DNA from: Pseudomonas cichorii
GTDB taxonomy: Bacteria > Pseudomonadota > Gammaproteobacteria > Pseudomonadales > Pseudomonadaceae
Length of the DNA: 64,000 nt
Direction of reading: 5' to 3'
Assembly: GCF_015471405.1 (NCBI RefSeq)
Contig: NZ_BLVZ01000010.1
Location: forward strand, 1-64,000
The notes beneath the pieces were generated by a model that worked only from the letters and a program-made list of their open reading frames with translations, was not told the origin of the DNA and did not search any database. A program made the position numbers and the translations under genes. This document shows, one piece after another, positions 26,063 to 34,145 of this stretch (positions are counted from its first letter, which is position 1; every line of letters begins with the position of its first letter).

Positions 26063-26299
26063 TTAGCCCTGGTGGCTGTTGACGTAATCGATAGCAGCTT
26101 GAACGGTGGTGATCTTTTCCGCTTCTTCGTCAGGGATTTCGGTCTCGAATTCCTCTTCCAGAGCCATTACCAGCTCAACGGTGTCCAGGGAGTCAGCACC
26201 CAGGTCTTCAACAAAGGAAGCGTTGTTAACGACTTCTTCTTCCTTGACGCCAAGTTGCTCGGCAACGATTTTCTTGACGCGCTCTTCGATGGTGCTCAT
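26063..26299 (-). CDS. acpP: Acyl carrier protein
   Basis: A 78-residue acidic four-helix protein. The phosphopantetheine Ser is in DLGADSLDTVELVMALEEEF near residue 37. The N-terminal STIEERVKKIVAEQLG is the canonical AcpP start. It carries growing acyl chains for the fab enzymes encoded around it, and for PlsX and lipid A synthesis. About 190 bases separate it from fabG. That gap contains an AT-rich stretch and could hold an acpP promoter. Confidence 0.98.
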   Translation of the reverse strand: MSTIEERVKKIVAEQLGVKEEEVVNNASFVEDLGADSLDTVELVMALEEEFETEIPDEEAEKITTVQAAIDYVNSHQG

Positions 26300-26490
26300 A
26301 CCTAGTTTTAACTCCTAGTGGAAATGTTCAGGCATCTGGCCAGAGGGTAAGTGTATAGAAGAGGTTTTGCTGATTTCAAGCTTAACGCTCCTCCACCGAA
26401 CCTCACCCGCCCTTTGCCTATTTGTAGATTGCAGTTTTACAACGGATTTTAGACAGCTCGTATGACACTTTTTGAAACGAACATCCACTT

Positions 26491-27234
26491 TTAGCTCATG
26501 TACATCCCGCCGTTAACCGGGATTGTAGCTCCGGTAACGTAACCTGCGCCTTCGGACGCAAGAAAAGCGACAACATGCGCAATCTCTTCAGCCTGACCCA
26601 GACGTCCCAACGGGATCTGGGTGATCAGGGATTGACGCTGAGCTTCAGGCAGCTCGCGCGTCATGTCTGTATCGATGAAACCTGGTGCCACCGAGTTGAC
26701 GGTAACGGCACGCGAACCGACTTCACGAGCCAGCGCACGACTGAAACCTTCAAGCCCCGCCTTGGCGGATGCATAGTTTACTTGACCTGCGTTGCCCATG
26801 GCACCGACAACAGAGCCAATGCTGATGATACGACCCCAACGAGCCTTGGTCATGCCACGCAGAACGCCCTTGGACAGGCGGAACAGACTGTTCAGGTTGG
26901 TATTGACGACATCATGCCACTCGTCATCTTTCATGCGCATCATCAGGTTATCGCGGGTGATACCGGCATTATTGACCAGAATCAGCGGCGCACCGACACG
27001 CTCCTGAATCGTTGCCAGCACCGAATCCACGGACTCGGCATTGCAAACGTCCAGCGCCAGGCCGAAGCCTTCGATGCCGTTTTCCTTGAATGTCGCAGAA
27101 ATGCGCTCGGCACCCGACTCAGAGGTCGCAGTACCCACGACGACTGCGCCATTGCGCCCCAATTCCAGGGCAATGGCTTGACCAATACCACGACTGGCGC
27201 CAGTCACCAGTGCAACTTTACCTTGCAGGCTCAT
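26491..27234 (-). CDS. fabG: 3-oxoacyl-ACP reductase
   Basis: A 247-residue SDR that reduces 3-oxoacyl-ACP with NADPH. The cofactor motif is TGASRGIG at residues 11-18, NNAGI at 88, catalytic Ser in IISIGSVVGAMGNAGQ near 138 and Tyr-Lys in YASAKAGLEGFS near 151-155. The C-terminus GYVTGATIPVNGGMYMS is standard for FabG. It is in the fabD-fabG-acpP-fabF order with 15 bases from fabD. Confidence 0.97.
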   Translation of the reverse strand: MSLQGKVALVTGASRGIGQAIALELGRNGAVVVGTATSESGAERISATFKENGIEGFGLALDVCNAESVDSVLATIQERVGAPLILVNNAGITRDNLMMRMKDDEWHDVVNTNLNSLFRLSKGVLRGMTKARWGRIISIGSVVGAMGNAGQVNYASAKAGLEGFSRALAREVGSRAVTVNSVAPGFIDTDMTRELPEAQRQSLITQIPLGRLGQAEEIAHVVAFLASEGAGYVTGATIPVNGGMYMS

Positions 27235-27249
27235 GCAAGCTTCTCCTAA

Positions 27250-28188
27250 TCAGGCCAGTGCCGCGCGTGCGGCGGCAAAGGCGTCCGGGGTATCCAGGTT
27301 GTAGGTAATCACGCCTTCGGCGCAACGCTTGTTCAGACCAGCCAACACCTTGCCCGGCCCACATTCCACCAACTGGGTCGCACCATGGCTTGCCAGGCTC
27401 TGGATGGATTCCACCCAGCGTACCGGCTTGTACAACTGCTCCAGCAGATCACGCTTGAGCGTGACCAGATCATTCACGGCAGCGGCACTGACATTCTGCA
27501 CCAGAGGGATGACAGGTGCCTGCCACTCGATGGCTTCGATGGACTCGGCAAAACGCTCGGCTGCCGGACGCATCAGCTCACAATGGGACGGCACACTGAC
27601 CGGCAATGGCAATGCACGTTTTGCGCCACGGGCCTTGCACAACTCCATCGCACGCTTCACCGCCTCGGCGGCACCCGCGATAACCACCTGGCCCGGCGAG
27701 TTGAAGTTCACGGCGCTGACCACTTCACCCTGAGCGGCTTCGGCGCAGGCCGCGATGACATCGGCATCGTCCAGACCCAGGATTGCAGCCATACCGCCCT
27801 GACCGGCCGGAACAGCTTCCTGCATCAACTGGCCACGGCGCTCGACCAGCTTGACCGCATCGGCAAGGCTGAGGCTCTGGGCAGCGACCAGCGCACTGTA
27901 TTCGCCCAGGCTATGACCGGCGACGAACGCAGGAACGGCACCGCCCTCGGCCAGCCATACATGCCAAAGGGCAACGGAGGCCGTCAGGATTGCAGGCTGG
28001 GTCTTGTCGGTCTGGTTAAGCGACTCGACCGGACCTTGCTGGGTCAACGCCCAGAGGTCATAGCCCAGAGCATCGGATGCCTGCTCAAAAGTATCGAGGA
28101 TCAACGGATGCTGTGCGCCCTGCTCGGCGAGCATGCCGAGCGATTGCGATCCTTGCCCCGGAAAGACGAATGCGAGGGATGCAGACAT
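27250..28188 (-). CDS. fabD: Malonyl-CoA:ACP transacylase
   Basis: A 312-residue transacylase that loads malonyl onto AcpP. The start is ATG 28188 (MSASLAFVFPGQGSQ); the longer upstream frame runs into the promoter region. FPGQGSQ at residues 8-14 and the nucleophile motif GHSLGEYSAL near residue 90 are present, as are a His in SVPSHCELM near 198 and QNVSA near 248. It is downstream of plsX across a gap of about 120 bases. Confidence 0.96.
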   Translation of the reverse strand: MSASLAFVFPGQGSQSLGMLAEQGAQHPLILDTFEQASDALGYDLWALTQQGPVESLNQTDKTQPAILTASVALWHVWLAEGGAVPAFVAGHSLGEYSALVAAQSLSLADAVKLVERRGQLMQEAVPAGQGGMAAILGLDDADVIAACAEAAQGEVVSAVNFNSPGQVVIAGAAEAVKRAMELCKARGAKRALPLPVSVPSHCELMRPAAERFAESIEAIEWQAPVIPLVQNVSAAAVNDLVTLKRDLLEQLYKPVRWVESIQSLASHGATQLVECGPGKVLAGLNKRCAEGVITYNLDTPDAFAAARAALA

Positions 28189-28305
28189 GTAACAGGCCCC
28201 TGAATTGTTGTCGTCGAAAATAGGCGTCCGGCAATGCCGAACGCAGGAATTCAAATTTGCATGACTGCACGTTTGGATGACTGGCCAGTCGATTGCGTCA
28301 CATTT

Positions 28306-29328
28306 TCAGGAGTCACTGCTTTGCAGTAACACTTCCAGCCGCCCGCGCAGGCGTTGCGGCAGGTTTTCCCGAACCTCGATCAGCGCCCGCTGAATCGCAC
28401 TCTCGAACCCTTGGGCACTGGCCGAACCATGACTTTTGACCACAATCCCCTGCAAGCCCAACAGACTCGCACCGTTATGCCTTGCAGGCGCAAGTTCAGC
28501 CTGCAGACGCTTCAACAGAGGCATTGCCAGAACCCCGACCGCCTTCGCCATCAGGTTGCGCCTGAACAGCTCATCCATTCGTGCAGCAATCATGGTCGCC
28601 AGCCCTTCGCTGGACTTGAGCAGCACATTGCCGACAAAGCCGTCACAGACCACTACATCCGCCTCGCCGCGGTACAAACCATCGCCCTCGACGAAACCGA
28701 TGTAGTTGAGCCCTTTGGCCGCCTGCAACAACGCGGCCGCCTGCTTCACCTGCTGATTACCCTTGATATCCTCGGTGCCGACATTGAGCAAGGCAACCCT
28801 CGGGCTCACAACCCCAAGCGCCTCGGCCGTGACCGCCCCCATGACCGCAAACTGGTAAAGAGCCTCGGCAGAGCAATCGACGTTGGCCCCCAGGTCCAGC
28901 AACTGGCAATAGCCGTTGCGGGTAGGAATGGCGGCAATCATCGCCGGCCTGTCGATACCCGGCAGGGTCTTGAGCACAAAGCGCGACAACGCCATCAACG
29001 CACCGGTATTGCCCGCACTGACACAGGCCTGAGCCTGACCATCAGCCACAAGCCCCAAGGCAACACGCATCGAAGAATCAGGCTTGCCGCGCAACGCCTG
29101 GGACGGACGCTCGTCCATGGTGACCACTTCGCTTGCATGGACAATATGCAGGCGCGAGCGATCCACACCAGGATGGCGGGTAATCAGTTCTTCAAGTAAG
29201 GGAGCTTGGCCGACAAGGGCCAGGTGAAGCGAGGGCGTAGCAGTCAGGCACGCGAGGCTTGCCTGAACAATGTTGCGGGGACCGAAGTCCCCGCCCATTG
29301 CGTCGATCGCAATGATCGGAGCGGACAA
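28306..29328 (-). CDS. plsX: Phosphate acyltransferase
   Basis: A 340-residue peripheral membrane enzyme that makes acyl-phosphate from acyl-ACP for phospholipid synthesis. The N-terminal APIIAIDAMGGDFGP is diagnostic, and VSAGNTGALMALSRF near residue 105 and DGFVGNVLLKSSEG near 225 are family motifs. The start is a TTG at 29328, four bases after the rpmF stop, with no ATG nearby. That spacing suggests translational coupling to rpmF. The rpmF-plsX-fabD order is conserved in proteobacteria. Confidence 0.95.
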   Translation of the reverse strand: MSAPIIAIDAMGGDFGPRNIVQASLACLTATPSLHLALVGQAPLLEELITRHPGVDRSRLHIVHASEVVTMDERPSQALRGKPDSSMRVALGLVADGQAQACVSAGNTGALMALSRFVLKTLPGIDRPAMIAAIPTRNGYCQLLDLGANVDCSAEALYQFAVMGAVTAEALGVVSPRVALLNVGTEDIKGNQQVKQAAALLQAAKGLNYIGFVEGDGLYRGEADVVVCDGFVGNVLLKSSEGLATMIAARMDELFRRNLMAKAVGVLAMPLLKRLQAELAPARHNGASLLGLQGIVVKSHGSASAQGFESAIQRALIEVRENLPQRLRGRLEVLLQSSDS

Positions 29329-29332
29329 GAAA

Positions 29333-29515
29333 TTACTCGTCAGCGCCCTTGTCGATCACTTTACGGCCACGGTATACGCCTTCTGGCGATACGTGGTGAC
29401 GCAGGTGAACTTCACCAGTGGTCTTTTCTACGGACAGAGTGCTTGCCTCAAGAGCGTCGTGCGAACGACGCATGTCACGGGCAGAGCGGGATTTTTTGTT
29501 CTGCTGAACAGCCAT
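29333..29515 (-). CDS. rpmF: 50S ribosomal protein L32
   Basis: A 60-residue basic ribosomal protein: [20 protein letters not shown] at the N-terminus and [15 protein letters not shown] near the C-terminus are the L32 signature of Pseudomonas. As in related species it lacks the zinc cysteines seen in some other bacteria. It lies 12 bases after yceD and just before plsX. Confidence 0.97.
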
Positions 29516-29527
29516 AATGATTAACTC

Positions 29528-30055
29528 CTAAACGTTTGGGTCACGCTTTAACTGCGCCAATACACTGAACGGGTTGGACCGCGTTACCTCGTCCACGCTC
29601 GGTTCGGGCTCATCGAGACCCGCCGGTTGCTGGCATTCTTCCGGATGATGAGCAGGCACAATCGGCAAGGCGAGCAAAAGCTCCTCCTCGATCAATGCCA
29701 GCAGATCCAATGGATCTTCGCCCAGTTCCAGCACGTCATAACCTTTCGGTAACGACTGGGTATTCGCACCCTCCTTCACCACCGCGTAACTGCACTCGCT
29801 GTGGATCGGCAGGGTGACCAGCTCAAGACAACGCTGGCAAACCATCTTGACCGAGACGTCGATGGAACTGTGGATAACCACAGACCGGCGCTCGTCACGC
29901 TCGAAAACGAATTTAGCCTGCACCGTACCGACATTGTCGGAAAGCGGGTCGCAGAGTCTCTCCAAATCGGCCAGCAGCACTTCACCTTGAAGGGTAGTGC
30001 CACGATCAGCCAATTTGCGCGGGTCAACGTGAGGTGGAATCGGGTCATTCAACAT
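29528..30055 (-). CDS. yceD: YceD family protein (DUF177)
   Basis: A 175-residue acidic protein of the DUF177 family, required for 23S rRNA accumulation in plants and E. coli and always upstream of rpmF. It has the paired cysteines in KMVCQRCLELVTL near residue 68 and the acidic stretch LGEDPLDLLALIEEELLLALPIVPAH near 115-140. A short intergenic region upstream faces the divergent maf gene, so a promoter for the yceD-rpmF-plsX-fab unit should lie within 30056-30161. Confidence 0.92.
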   Translation of the reverse strand: MLNDPIPPHVDPRKLADRGTTLQGEVLLADLERLCDPLSDNVGTVQAKFVFERDERRSVVIHSSIDVSVKMVCQRCLELVTLPIHSECSYAVVKEGANTQSLPKGYDVLELGEDPLDLLALIEEELLLALPIVPAHHPEECQQPAGLDEPEPSVDEVTRSNPFSVLAQLKRDPNV

Positions 30056-30161
30056 AGGCGCAGCATTCTAGGGATGCCCCCTTGGCATGTCAAAGGAAAT
30101 TCAGGCCTGTTCGCAACTACGACCTCTCATTAGAATCGGCGCTCAGCCCACGGAGAACCGT

Positions 30162-30740
30162 ATGCCATCTCTGCTTCTCGCCTCCAGCTCACCTTATCGT
30201 CGCGAACTGCTTGCCCGTTTGCGCCTGCCATTTGCCTGCAAATCGCCCGATATCGACGAAAGCCGCCATGCCGACGAGAGCGCAATCGACCTTGTGCAGC
30301 GCCTTGCACGGGAAAAAGCCCAGGCACTTGCCCACGAATATCCGGACCACCTGATCATCGGCTCCGATCAGGTTGCCGTGCTTGGCGGACAGATTCTCGG
30401 CAAACCCCACACCTTCGAGCGCGCCCTGGAACAACTGTCAGCGGCCAGCGGCACAACCGTCACCTTCCTTACCGGCCTGGCGCTGCTAAACAGCAAGACC
30501 GGCCACTGCCAGGTCGACTACGTGCCATTCAGCGTCCACATGCGCAACCTGGACAAAGCCAGCATCGAGCGCTATCTGCATGCAGAGCAGCCTTTTGACT
30601 GCGCCGGCAGCTTCAAGGCCGAAGGACTTGGCGTAAGCCTGTTCCGCAGCACCGAAGGCAGCGACGCCACAAGCCTGATCGGCCTGCCACTGATTCGTCT
30701 GGTGGACATGCTTATAAATGAAGGGATCACTATTCCCTGA
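30162..30740 (+). CDS. Maf/YceF nucleotide pyrophosphatase
   Basis: A 192-residue Maf-family enzyme starting at ATG 30162 (MPSLLLASSSPYRRELL) with GGAG upstream. The longer frame from 30087 is ruled out because the Maf signature starts here. It has the SSSPYRRELL substrate loop at residues 8-17, DESRHADESA near 36, the catalytic IGSDQVAVLGG near residue 68 and GKPHTFERA near 82. The YceF subgroup hydrolyses 7-methyl-GTP. The position beside yceD-rpmF supports YceF. It is alone on the plus strand and has its own terminator. Confidence 0.92.
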   Translation: MPSLLLASSSPYRRELLARLRLPFACKSPDIDESRHADESAIDLVQRLAREKAQALAHEYPDHLIIGSDQVAVLGGQILGKPHTFERALEQLSAASGTTVTFLTGLALLNSKTGHCQVDYVPFSVHMRNLDKASIERYLHAEQPFDCAGSFKAEGLGVSLFRSTEGSDATSLIGLPLIRLVDMLINEGITIP

Positions 30741-30747
30741 GCCAGAA

Positions 30748-30781
30748 ACAAACAACCCGACCAATGGTCGGGTTGTTTGCT
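30748..30781. terminator. Bidirectional terminator between maf and sppA
   Basis: AACAACCCGACC / GGTCGGGTTGTT, a 12-bp perfect stem with an AAT loop, between the convergent maf and sppA genes. T-rich ends occur on both strands. Confidence 0.85.
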
Positions 30782-30791
30782 CAATCAAAGA

Positions 30792-31796
30792 TCAGCGCAA
30801 CACTGGCCCGCTAAAACCGGCCCACATCGCAATCCGCTCCGCGATACTGGCGCCCAGCTTTTTGGAGAACCGGTCAAAAGGCGACTCCTGAATGGTGTAA
30901 TCGACGATCTCTTTCTCGCCGATCACTTCACGAGCCACATAGCTCGCACTGCCCAGACCATCGACCAGACCCAGCGAAACAGCCTGCTCACCGGTCCAGA
31001 CCAGCCCCGAGAACAGCTCGGGATGCTCTTTATCCTTCAAGCGATCACCGCGCCCCTGCTTGACGCTGGCAATGAACTGGCGATGCGTCGTGTCCAGCAC
31101 GCTTTGCCAGAACTGCGTCTCGTCAGCCTTCTGCGGCTGGAACGGGTCAAGGAAAGCCTTGTGCTCGCCCGAGGTATAGGTCCGGCGATCCACACCCAGC
31201 TTCTCCATGATCCCGACAAAACCGAAACCGGCAGCCGTCACACCAATGGAGCCCACCAGACTGGCCTTGTCGGCGTAAATCTGGTCAGCAGCGCTGGCAA
31301 TGTAATAGGCACCCGAAGCACCAAGATCGGTGATGACCGCGTACACCTTGATATTCGGCTTCTCGGCACGCAGGCGACGGATTTCATCGTAGACATAGCC
31401 CGACTGGACAGGACTGCCGCCAGGACTATTGATACGCAGGATCACACCCTTGGTCTTGGCATCCTCGAAAGCGGTGCGCAGGCTGCCGACAATATTGTCG
31501 GCACTGGCCGACTCCTTGTCCGCAATCATGCCCTGCACTTCGATCAACGCGGTGTGGCTTGCCCCGCGTGAAGCGCTCTTTTCCATATCCATGAGCGGCG
31601 TGAACAGCAGCAACATGGTGAACAGATAGGCGAAGGTCAGAAACTTGAAAAAGATGCCCCAGCGGCGCGCACGACGCTGCTCCTGAACACCGGCCAGCAG
31701 GGTTTTCTCCAACAGCTTCCAGCTTTTTGCATCTTCCTTGCCAGCAACGGTGTCATCCGTTTTTTGCGAGGCAGGCGCTTTCCATTCGTCAGACAT
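30792..31796 (-). CDS. sppA: Signal peptide peptidase SppA, S49 family
   Basis: A 334-residue S49 peptidase of the short (single-domain) form. One membrane helix (IFFKFLTFAYLFTMLLLFTPL) near residues 48-68 anchors it to the inner membrane with the catalytic domain in the periplasm. The Ser nucleophile is in TDLGASGAYYIASAADQIYA near residue 162 and the Lys base is expected in TYTSGEHKAFLDPF near 215. It removes leftover signal peptides. The 50-residue cytoplasmic N-terminus is polar and variable. It is followed by a HAD gene upstream of which rluC lies. Confidence 0.92.
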   Translation of the reverse strand: MSDEWKAPASQKTDDTVAGKEDAKSWKLLEKTLLAGVQEQRRARRWGIFFKFLTFAYLFTMLLLFTPLMDMEKSASRGASHTALIEVQGMIADKESASADNIVGSLRTAFEDAKTKGVILRINSPGGSPVQSGYVYDEIRRLRAEKPNIKVYAVITDLGASGAYYIASAADQIYADKASLVGSIGVTAAGFGFVGIMEKLGVDRRTYTSGEHKAFLDPFQPQKADETQFWQSVLDTTHRQFIASVKQGRGDRLKDKEHPELFSGLVWTGEQAVSLGLVDGLGSASYVAREVIGEKEIVDYTIQESPFDRFSKKLGASIAERIAMWAGFSGPVLR

Positions 31797-31821
31797 ATTT
31801 CACTCACTCCAACCGCGAAGA

Positions 31822-32484
31822 CTAAACGCCACGCTCACCCAACCAGGTGCGCAATTCAGGAAAACTCTCAATGGACAGACGCGGCTGATACTCACGCAAC
31901 GAATCCAGGGATTGCGCACCGTAGCCGACCGCAACCGAATCCATGCCAGCGTTACGCGCCATCAGCAGATCGAAGGATGAATCACCCACCATCAGCGAAC
32001 GCTCGGGCGCAACACCACAATGGGCCATGATTTCATGCAACATCAACGGGTCCGGCTTGCTGGCGGTTTCGTCGGCAGCCCGGGTGATATCGAAATAGTC
32101 CTGCCAGTCATTGGACTTCAGAACACGGTCAAGACCACGACGCGCCTTGCCCGTGGCGACAGCGATGCGATAACCCTCATCGCGAAACGCCTGAATGGCT
32201 TCGCGCACACCTGCAAACAGAGGCGATGGCACCTTGTCCATTTCCATATAGCTGTCGGCATAGCGCTGACGGAATTCAAGCAGATCACTGGGCGTAATGT
32301 GCGGGTACAGCGTGCGAATCGCCTCTGGCAACCCGAGGCCGATAATGCCCTTGATCGCCAGATCGTCGCGGGCTTCCATCCCGCCTTTCAATGCCGCCGT
32401 ACGCATGGCCTCGACGATACGACCGACCGAGTCGGCCAACGTACCGTCCCAATCGAAAATCAACAGATCATAGTCACGACGCAC
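31822..32484 (-). CDS. HAD-superfamily phosphatase (Gph-like)
   Basis: A 220-residue haloacid dehalogenase-type hydrolase. Motif I FDWDGTLADS is at residues 10-19, motif II is around AVATGKARRGL near 118 and motif IV is MVGDSSFDLLMARNAG near 172. The cap domain is of the phosphoglycolate phosphatase/PGMB type. The substrate is not clear; pairing with rluC (11-base overlap, GTG start) is conserved in Pseudomonas and gives no substrate clue. Confidence 0.9.
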   Translation of the reverse strand: MRRDYDLLIFDWDGTLADSVGRIVEAMRTAALKGGMEARDDLAIKGIIGLGLPEAIRTLYPHITPSDLLEFRQRYADSYMEMDKVPSPLFAGVREAIQAFRDEGYRIAVATGKARRGLDRVLKSNDWQDYFDITRAADETASKPDPLMLHEIMAHCGVAPERSLMVGDSSFDLLMARNAGMDSVAVGYGAQSLDSLREYQPRLSIESFPELRTWLGERGV

Positions 32485-33430
32485 TCAAACGCTCCACAGT
32501 CTTGGCCCACATCTCATCGACCGGGGCCTGCAACTTCAACTCGCCCCCGTCAGGCAATGGCACGGTCAGCATATAGGCATGCAGGAACAGGCGCTTGCCA
32601 CCCAACTCTCGAATCTCGCGACTGAAATCCTCATCGCCGTACTTGGTATCGCCGGCAATCGAGTGCCCGGCATGCAATGTGTGGACACGAATCTGGTGGG
32701 TACGACCCGTTACAGGCTTGGCCTCGACCATGGTCGCGAAATCACCGAAGCGACGCAGGACCTTGAAAATCGTCAGGGCCTCCTTGCCTTCGTCATTGAC
32801 CTCGACCATACGCTCGCCGGAGCGCAGGTTGCTCTTGAGCAGCGGCGCATTGACCTGCTTCTGAGCCGTCGCCCAGTGCCCGCGAACCAGCGCCATATAG
32901 CGCTTGTCCACACCGTCGCCGCGCAAGGCAGCATGCAGGTGGCGCAACATGCTGCGCTTCTTGGCGATCATCAACAGACCGGAGGTATCCCGGTCCAGCC
33001 GGTGTACAAGCTCCAGCTCCTTGGCATCAGGTCGCAACTGGCGAAAGGCTTCGATGACACCGAAACTCAGACCGCTGCCGCCATGCACGGCGATTCCTGC
33101 CGGCTTGTTGAGCACGATCAAGGCCTTGTCCTCGTAGACAATGGCCGCCTCAAGGCGCTGCAACAAACCCTGTGCGACCGGCACAGGCTCATCGCGCTCA
33201 GGCACACGCACAGGCGGAACGCGCACGATGTCGCCCGCCTGCAACTTGTACTCGGGCTTGATCCGCCCCTTGTTCACACGCACTTCGCCTTTGCGCAAGA
33301 TGCGGTAAATCAAGGTCTTGGGCACACCCTTGAGATAAGTGATCAGAAAGTTATCGATGCGTTGACCGGCAAGTTCCGGGGCAACCTCTACCAGCTGAAC
33401 GCCGGGGGTTGGGGGGGCAATATTCGTCAT
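32474..33430 (-). CDS. rluC: 23S rRNA pseudouridine synthase
   Basis: A 318-residue RluA-family enzyme modifying positions 955, 2504 and 2580 of 23S rRNA in E. coli. An N-terminal S4 RNA-binding domain (RIDNFLITYLKGVPKTLIYRILRKGEVRVN, residues about 20-50) is followed by the catalytic domain with HRLDRDTSGLLMIAKK near residue 138, which holds the nucleophilic Asp, and by TGRTHQIRVHTLHAGHSIAGD near 232. It is divergent from rne, as in E. coli, across a long untranslated region. ATG 33430 is the likely start. Confidence 0.95.
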   Translation of the reverse strand: MTNIAPPTPGVQLVEVAPELAGQRIDNFLITYLKGVPKTLIYRILRKGEVRVNKGRIKPEYKLQAGDIVRVPPVRVPERDEPVPVAQGLLQRLEAAIVYEDKALIVLNKPAGIAVHGGSGLSFGVIEAFRQLRPDAKELELVHRLDRDTSGLLMIAKKRSMLRHLHAALRGDGVDKRYMALVRGHWATAQKQVNAPLLKSNLRSGERMVEVNDEGKEALTIFKVLRRFGDFATMVEAKPVTGRTHQIRVHTLHAGHSIAGDTKYGDEDFSREIRELGGKRLFLHAYMLTVPLPDGGELKLQAPVDEMWAKTVERLSAS

Positions 33431-33459
33431 GCGACAAATCATAACAATTTTTTATGGAT

Positions 33460-33488
33460 TTGAAGCACTTAATGATTGCTGCTATAGT
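33460..33488 (+). promoter_or_regulatory. Predicted sigma-70 promoter of rne
   Basis: TTGAAG at 33460-33465 and TATAGT at 33483-33488 with exactly 17 bases between. It is the best promoter in the rluC-rne gap and would start rne about 650 bases before its ATG. Confidence 0.65.
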
Positions 33489-33494
33489 CGCGAA

Positions 33495-34145
33495 CGCCGC
33501 CAAAAGCGGCCGGACAGCGGACAAACGGTTGACAACCGGCCCTGACCAGCGCAATTCACGAGGACGGGAGGCCGTCCTACGAGGTGTTCGGTGACAACGG
33601 AGCACGCTGGAAACGTAACGAGCGCAGGTGACATGAGGCCTGAAACACGCCGGATCGCAGAGTAACCACTCGCCTTCAGCGCGCACAATTCACGGCCAGT
33701 TCACAAAGTGCAGTCGCTTCCAGACGCTACGAGCGAATGTTTCGGGAACAACGCCTCAAGCAATGATGCGCGAACTTCCCATGGAAGCTCGCGGTAAATG
33801 CCAACCCGCTGCGGATTCTGCGCGCGGCAGCACCCGAATTATCAGGGATACGTGTAGGGTGGAGATGCACAACCATCGGACTGTGTAGCACAAGGCTTGT
33901 TCTAGACGCTTCATCTCGTCCGCTACCGATGGTCGATTCCTCCTCCTGACAAAGCTTTTGCTGTAAAGGGTGCCTTTTGTCACCACAGCAAACAGGAAAC
34001 GTCGTCGCGACGCCTCGATCCTTCTGATCGAGAACATCGCTAGACAATGGAGTGTCCATACACTCTTGACGTGCCCTGACACCGACCGTGAGAAGTCGTG
34101 TGTGCCGAACGCCGTTTCCGGCAGCCCGGAAACCGACGGTACTAC
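33495..34145 (+). promoter_or_regulatory. Long structured 5' leader of rne
   Basis: The stretch of 715 bases between rluC and rne has no credible gene. It contains several perfect hairpins: CGGTTG/CAACCG at 33525-33537, AGGACGG/CCGTCCT at 33561-33578, CTCGATC/GATCGAG at 34014-34032 and GTTTCCGG/CCGGAAAC at 34114-34133, the last ending 12 bases before the ATG. No Shine-Dalgarno sequence precedes the start. In enterobacteria the rne leader is a long structured region bound by RNase E for autoregulation. This leader is analogous in place and size, though I cannot show homology. Confidence 0.6.
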
